Shown in pieces: positions 58,330 through 64,000 of a stretch of 64,000 nucleotides of DNA. Origin of the DNA: Salticus scenicus (lineage: Eukaryota; Arthropoda; Arachnida; Araneae; Salticidae). The position numbers and the translations under genes are program-made. The stretch lies in the NCBI GenBank assembly GCA_963930645.1, contig OZ005648.1, positions 197,973,542 to 198,037,541 on the forward strand, written 5' to 3'. The notes under the pieces were generated by a model. That model saw nothing but the letters and a program-made list of their open reading frames with translations. It was not told the DNA's origin and searched no databases. The first letter of the stretch is position 1, and each line of letters opens with the position of its first letter.

Positions 58330-58950
58330 GTATGATGACGCAACGTTTTGAATTGACATGATATTTGTTTAGGGTTTTCATATAAGTTGCTCAATACCTT
58401 TGGCTATTAAATTATGCAAATGAAATTTTTATAAAGCTTGTGAAAGCGTAGTTAAAAATTATTTAGTAAAAGTGCTCGTATTTTGTAAGATATTTAACAT
58501 TCTTGCATTGTGATTGCTGTATGCTGTGTCTAATTTAGTATGCCATGTATGCTATTTGCACTGGGTCTAGTACTCTACGTGTTATAATTAAAAAATTGGA
58601 AATTCTTTTTGCAATTTTTTAAAGAAACCGTTTATATCTCTATGAATATATGTGTTAGCCTCATAAAATTTTATACAGATAATGAGAAAAATCTTTTTAA
58701 TCACATGCTACAGCCAAAACGCATTTAAAGCATTATGTTTTACAGGGTGATTCAAAATATTTTGATTTTTGTTTAATTTTTTATTGCTCCCTTTTTCCTT
58801 TTGAGGACACAACTTTTGCTGAAGGATATGAGGTGTAACACGTTCTTTACACTACGAAAGTTTCAAGATAATTCCCAAGGATCTTTTCTAGATATTTGAC
58901 AAAATGTCTAAATTCGAAAGTGTTCAAATATTTATTGGTAGATAGTGTAT
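58330..58950 (+). repeat. Copy 3 of the long dispersed repeat
   Basis: Matches the reverse complement of 48840-49495 and, directly, 49900-50215. Includes 'tttgcactgggtctagtact', 'aatcacatgctacagcc', 'tacagggtgattcaaaat' and 'agtttcaagataattc'. Confidence 0.75.
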
Positions 58951-59159
58951 ATTTTTTGACAGTTTTATTCCTCCATAATAACAATTAAACGTACTTTAAG
59001 GCATTTTTAAGGAGCTAAAATACATCCGAAAGTTAAACTATGCAATAGGTTTGGAAAGTGTTTAAAACCTAAGCCAACCGCATGATTTTTCTTTCTTATT
59101 TAAATATTTTCGTCACTTATAATAGAAATTGTTAATGCTTGAATTTTCTGTTAACTTAC

Positions 59160-59313
59160 TTTCGACAAGGAGAAGGGTACTCGTTACTAAAGTAGCAATC
59201 TCATTTTCTAAAACACATTCATAGCGACCATGATCTTCTTTCTTTAACGCTCGTATAGTTAAGTTTCCGCCTCGTATAAGAACTCTATCTCTAGGTAACT
59301 TCGATCCATCAGC
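59160..59313 (-). CDS. tutl: turtle-like receptor: C-terminal part of an Ig domain
   Basis: 154-bp exon, acceptor AG at 59315-59314 after a T-rich tract, donor GTAAGT from 59159. Encodes ADGSKLPRDRVLIRGGNLTI, RALKKEDHGRYECVLENEIA and TLVTSTLLLVE. D-G-Y-C (EDHGRYEC) is the Ig-fold F strand with its disulfide Cys; the partner Cys lies in an upstream exon not seen. NLT is a possible N-glycosylation site. It begins in phase 0 and ends in phase 1, and joins 52261-52372 so that the last Ig domain is directly followed by fibronectin III domain 1. Confidence 0.93.
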
Positions 59314-59315
59314 CT

Positions 59316-61571
59316 GAAAAAAATAGCAAAATTTAATCAAACAATGTAAGTCACAAAAACGAGAAAAAATCCAAATTAAAGGAAAACACAATAATTGATT
59401 CCGTTTTAGTTTTAGTGCACAAATAAAACTAAGTTGTTAAATCGACATTGGGTAAATTAGAGCTATAAAATAATTAGTCTATGACTATTTTTAAATTTAT
59501 CTATCAATAAGTGCAACACACAGAATCATACAATGCATGCATATATAGTATGAGAAAATAGTAGAATATAATTATTTCATTGAACGAAATATGAGGAGAA
59601 TTAAAATACATAATTGCTCTAAGAGTGTCTTGTAAAAGTTTATTTCTATTAGTTATTATATCTAAATATATTACATAATTTTTTTTTTGTACTATTTAAA
59701 GAAGAATTTTGAAAGAATTTCCCCTTTTTATCTAGTAGTTCTAGTTATTATTATTATTATTTTTTTTTTTTTAATGCGAAAAAGTTTTACTGTATTGTCA
59801 ATGAAAATTTTTAACTTATATATATAGTATATAATAAATAAAATTTTAACATAATGCAAAATAATAATAATAATAATAAAATTAAATTAATAAATAGAAT
59901 AAAATATATAAAATGTAAATAAATAATCCAAAAATATATATTAAGAAAAAATTTGTTCATTTCATTTCTTTTCGTATTTTCTTTTTTATTTACCTTTTAT
60001 TCATATTCTCTTTCTTTCTAAGCAACGTTCATCAAGATTTTCATTGCTTATTATTTTATTAAAACAAGATAAATTAGGGGTATGTAAATTAAGAAGATGA
60101 TACATAAATAATAAAAGAACGGAAAAAAAATGTCATTAGGAGCTCAATTGTTTCAAAGAAGACACATTTTTTCCTTCTTTTTTTCTTTTTTGTTAAAGTT
60201 AAATGAAAGTATTAAACGCAGGTGGTTTCTGAGGAAAAAGTATGTTGTTTGCGAAATATGCTGACAACACTTCTTTTCTTTTCTTTCTTTCTCTTTTGAA
60301 TGATAATGCATTCAAATTTATTCTTCTACTTTTATGATGTGTTCAAGCTATATTTTTATTGATTGAAACTTCAAATAAAATGTTCCTATCATTTTGAAGG
60401 TGAATATATTTCATAAAATAAATTTTACCCGGGTACTGAAAAGATTAATGAATAGGTGGAAAAGGAAATAGTTTCTAAGAATGCTTTTTAGTGAAACATT
60501 TTCTAACTACTAAAAACTACATGATTAAATAAAAGTTTAATCTATGTGTAATTTTCATAAAATATCGTAAATAATTTAATGTGTAATAATTTATTTAAAG
60601 CAAAATAATAACCTCAAGAAACAGAATAAAAATTAGGATTGGACGGTGAAATCTCTCTGTGGTACAGTTTTGTTTAGTGCAATCTAAGACTGCACTAAAC
60701 AAAATGAAATTAACAGGCATTCTTTATATGCACAAAAGCGTGTTTCACGCATTGAATGTGTTAAAAAGATATATGCAATAATGATAGAGAAAATTTTAAT
60801 CATAAATTAAACGCACACTGATATTATTGAACAAAATGCAGCTAAATTTCTATAAAATCGAAATACACAATAAAATATAATTCATAAGAGATATTTTCCC
60901 CCCTTTAGGTGAAGAGGCGGGGGAAGTGGAGGTGGTTAGCAGAAGGTTATTATGTGCGATGAAAATTTTGAATATATATATATTGAAAACCTTCTGAAAC
61001 ATTGCAGCAAGATGTAACTAAAAGTATCACATGAAGTAGTAGAAAAATTGAATAAACATGACGAAAAAATGAGCAAACTGAGATTGAAACTTACACCATT
61101 ACTTTATCAAGGGCATAGAATGAATGTTGCATGTAAATTGGGTGATATTTCTGTAGTGCTTTATGCAAATTGCTAAAACTTTACATCACTCTATATCCTA
61201 TATTCACCCATAAGACATGAAAATAATTGAAACTCAAAGAGAAAGAAGAAAAAAACAAGTGAGAAACACACTTTTTATCAACAATCACCGATAACTAAAC
61301 AATCAAATTATTCCTAAGATAAATTAATAAAACCAAAACCAGTACTCACTAAGAACTTCAAACCACGCCGAAAAAACACTTTAAACACACCACCCACGCC
61401 ACAAGACTCTATGAGGAGGCTGAATACAGTTAAATCCTCAGTTAATTGGAGACGTATTTATATACTGAACTAATAAGTAAATAAAATTTAGTTTAAATTG
61501 TTTCTGTTTATTTTAATAACTAATAAACCCTAAATTTAAAATTTTATATATTAAAATTTTGGTTTTATATA
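59316..61571. other. Sequence upstream of the Ig exon, no exon found
   Basis: Expected to be intron. A 14-bp stem hairpin (ttttgtttagtgca at 60668, complement ending at 60704, 9-nt loop) and a GC-richer patch at 61360-61420 are the only notable items. No phase-0 Ig exon could be recognised. Confidence 0.45.
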
Positions 61572-63177
61572 CACCGTGTCCCAAAAGTTTAGACAATCAA
61601 TAAAATTTGCATTAACATAAAAAGTAATAATGTACAATTAAAATTCATGGGATAGGTAATAAATAAAAACAGTTTTACTGATATACACATATAAATTATG
61701 ACCAAAGGTTTAAAATTATAAAATGTACATTGAATTATATAAATATGTGCTGTCCCGTAAATATAGACACCTGTAAGTGTTTTTGGTTTTACATTTATAA
61801 AAGTAACTAAAAACTTTTAATATTGAATTGTATTGCCACGACACTTTGTAACATCAAGTACACGTTGTTCAAAAGAATTAATTAAGCACTGCATTACAGA
61901 AAGAGATATTTCATACGTCACTTTGTCAATTGCAGTTTTTAAGTCCTTTACACATGTATATTGCTTTCCATTTTCATATATTTTACGAGATAAGTTCCCC
62001 CATATGTTCTCCATGGGATTAAAATCCGGACTAAGTGCTAGCCAGTCTAATAGTGTGATATTGTTTTGCATGAACCACGTTTTCGTTGTTCTGGAAATAT
62101 GGATGGATGCTCCGTCTTGTTGGAAAACACAGTCCAATCCTACTAGCAAATCTATAATTGGCAGTAAATTGGTACGTAAAATATCCTGATAATCTTCTGA
62201 TTTCATTTTTTCTGTCCACAAATCCTAGAAATGTTTGCCCGTTGAAACAATACCCTCCACAGGTCATTACGGATCCTTCGCCTCGTTGCCTACTGAAACA
62301 GTTCTTCGGTTCTTTTCTTAGGGCATACCAGTAAAATTTATAACCGTCAGGGCTGTCCAAATTCCATTTATTTTCGTCACTGAAGGTGACAGAAAGCCAC
62401 ATTTCCACACGTTCATCTTTATGTCTCTGCTTTAAGCAAGGTTTTGCTTTCATTCTCCTGTAAACAATGTGTTTTGAAGCTTTAATTCTTCTGTGTACAG
62501 TACTTTTTGAAATTCTGGAAGTTGATGCAATTGCTCGCACAGATGAATTATCAGCTGAAGTCTTTTTTAATAATATTCTATCGTCACGTAACGTTGTTTC
62601 CTTTGGTCTTTCGACTCGCTTTCGAGTATTCCGTGTTCCACATTATCTGAAAACTCTATAAATACTGCTCAAGGATCTCTTTATTCTTCTCGATATCTGT
62701 ACAGTATTTTGTCCTTGCGCTTTTAACTGTAAAATCTTACTAATTTCATCTTTAGAAATTTCTTTAGAACGTGGCATTTTTATCAGAATACGCAAGAAAC
62801 GTCTTTTCCGAATCACAAACAAAACAATAAGTTGAACTCATTAAATTATTATGCTAAAAATATAGCAGACGATATTTCAATTAAAAGGAAAAATTATTTT
62901 GCATTTATAGAGCAGACGACAATAAAAATATTTTATTCTGTGAACAAAAATGTAAAAGAAAACATGTAATGCTGTATTGTGTCTATACTTTTGGGACAGC
63001 ACATTTTTATATAATTTAATGTACATTTTATAATTTCAAACCTTTGATTATAATTTATATGTGTATATCAGGAAAACTGTTTTTATTTATTACCTATCTC
63101 ACGAATTTCAGTTGTACCTTATTACTTTTTATGTTAATGCAAATTTTATTGATTGTTTAAACTTTTGGGACACGGTG
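61572..63177 (-). mobile_element. Tc1-like transposon with 199-bp IR/DR arms
   Basis: Arms 61572-61770 and 62979-63177 are inverted copies with few differences, flanked by TA on both sides. Outer end caccgtgtcccaaaagttta and inner end gctgtcccgtaaatatagac (left) resemble each other (gtccc..aa..t..agaca), so each arm carries two transposase-binding sites in direct orientation, the IR/DR arrangement of some Tc1 elements. Length 1606 bp. Confidence 0.93.
61817..62777 (-). pseudogene. Tc1-like transposase, broken
   Basis: From ATG 62777-62775 (MPRSKEISKDEISKILQLK) through helix-turn-helix regions (VRAIASTSRISKSTVHRRIK) to the DDE domain: FSDENKWNLDSPDG, QQDGASIH, and LSPDFNPMENIWG, with 34 residues between the second Asp and the Glu (DD34E). 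Damage: in-frame TAA at codon 45 (62645-62643), one extra A in the A-run near 62208-62214 after FVD, and a likely deletion of about a dozen codons before FSDE (KDERVEMWLSVTFSDE). About 320 codons against roughly 340 in the family. Not functional as read. Confidence 0.92.
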
Positions 63178-63283
63178 TATATATATAAAATGTAACTAAA
63201 TGCTTATGTAAAAATTATTATATTATGATAAAAACTACATAAGACACACACATAATAGAGGAATCCTAAGATGAAATTCGGCA

Positions 63284-63314
<31 letters not shown>

Positions 63315-63325
63315 TGTATATTATT

Positions 63326-63961
63326 TGTATATTATAGTGTATTCGGGGTCCTTGATTTGTCTGTGAGTGAATGTGAATGACAGGTCTTGCAGAGGCTTAA
63401 AAGTTTATTTACAGAACATTCCAAAAGATTACAGGTCTGTCAAACACATATCAACTTCAGTTCCACCAGAAAACTCCACTGAAATAACAGCTGATAACGT
63501 AAAAATCACAGCATAAACTGTACCATAAGCATAACACACAGCATATAGTTGTAATCAATAGCAGAGACTTGGTCAGACTTCTTTATACTGCAATGACTTG
63601 GCGTAAAACTGACTACTCCAGCTGGGATACAATCCCTTTATATAGCCTGGTACATTTACAGAATTTTCCAGTATCTCAGGAAATATTCAATTTAGAGCTC
63701 AGATAATCGATATATTGATAATAAGGATTTTGTCGCGAAAGTCGCAAAAAAGTCGCCAAGGGGCGATAAAGCTGCCAAATTAATTGCCAAGGCCATTATC
63801 TGCCTTGGTGAAAGCATTTTAACGGGTTTTTAAAAGGAAAATCGGTTATTTTAATGCTAAAACAAGCTGTGAATGCAGGAAATTAATATTTTAAAACCTG
63901 GCAAAGCCTCTTTAGATGAAATTATATAAAAACCACGGTTATTATTTACAAATATGTAACA
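63326..63961 (-). mobile_element. Probable LTR, solo or partial
   Basis: On the minus strand a segment starting TGTTACATATTTG (complement of 63961) has a TATA box tatataaagg (complement of about 63634-63643), an initiator-like region downstream, a polyadenylation signal AATAAA in tgtaaataaacttttaag (complement of about 63388-63405), and ends near 63326 against a TA microsatellite. Promoter plus poly-A signal about 250 bp apart is LTR architecture. No primer binding site or coding region follows to the left. Ends and target duplication are uncertain; it could continue beyond the window. Confidence 0.5.
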
Positions 63962-64000
63962 ATATCTTTCTGAAAATTTTAGAACTTTTGATTGCTAAGT

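Noticed and set aside
15044..59313. Alternative identities for the host gene (sidekick, DCC/frazzled, roundabout)
   Set aside because: Only two fibronectin III domains lie between Ig and membrane, and the tail motif AYRMVTCSIADAR and domain-1 text fit turtle/IGSF9-type proteins better; a paralogue such as borderless cannot be fully excluded.
61090..61165. Possible upstream Ig exon on the minus strand (ITQFTCNIHSMPLIK reading)
   Set aside because: An in-frame TAA follows and the donor would not give the phase 0 needed by the exon at 59313.

Overview
The window looks like one stretch of a large, AT-rich, repeat-laden arthropod genome. A chelicerate, probably a spider, is my best guess, from the very long introns, the mixture of Penelope-like, Helitron, mariner/Tc1 and Ty3/gypsy elements, and the tRNA-derived SINE. 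No other source was available to confirm the species.

One host gene runs through almost the whole window on the minus strand: a turtle (tutl)/borderless/IGSF9-type cell-adhesion receptor. Eight exons are visible from right to left: the end of an Ig domain (59160-59313), fibronectin III domain 1 in two exons (52261-52372, 48229-48407), a Ser/Thr-rich linker (39679-39771), fibronectin III domain 2 in two exons (34973-35200, 32459-32560), the transmembrane exon (19000-19140) and the first cytoplasmic exon (15044-15125). All have GT-AG junctions and their phases join without a frameshift. Introns range from about 2.4 to 13.3 kb. The protein start lies to the right of the window and the rest of the tail to the left, or in an exon I could not recognise.

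Nearly everything else is mobile or repeated DNA in the introns. Right edge: an LTR-like segment with a TATA box, then a Tc1-like element with 199-bp arms. 52.7-56.1 kb: an old tandem array of roughly 170-bp units. 48.8-51.9 kb: inverted repeat copies, a palindromic TA-flanked MITE and a second tandem family. 40.8-48.2 kb: two MITE copies, a truncated Ty3/gypsy element (gag, protease, RT, RNase H, no integrase), an old segmental duplication, and an almost intact mariner. 37.3 kb: a long GC-rich palindrome. 23.5-30.6 kb: pieces of three Penelope-like elements, two with hammerhead-like 3' motifs, and a Helitron. 12.7-18.3 kb: a 2.1-kb terminal-inverted-repeat element carrying a SINE, and a minus-strand Helitron. 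1-11 kb: another GC-rich palindrome at the edge, a decayed Tc1, two Helitrons, several MITEs, and a TA-flanked element holding a hAT transposase remnant.

No bacterial-type operons, CRISPR arrays or rRNA genes are present. The most unusual items are the two GC-rich palindromes with similar coding-like arms, the hammerhead-like motifs, CTCF-like motifs repeated on transposons inside the adhesion gene, the 13-nt gag/pol overlap that fixes where frameshifting must occur, and an in-frame skippable transmembrane exon.
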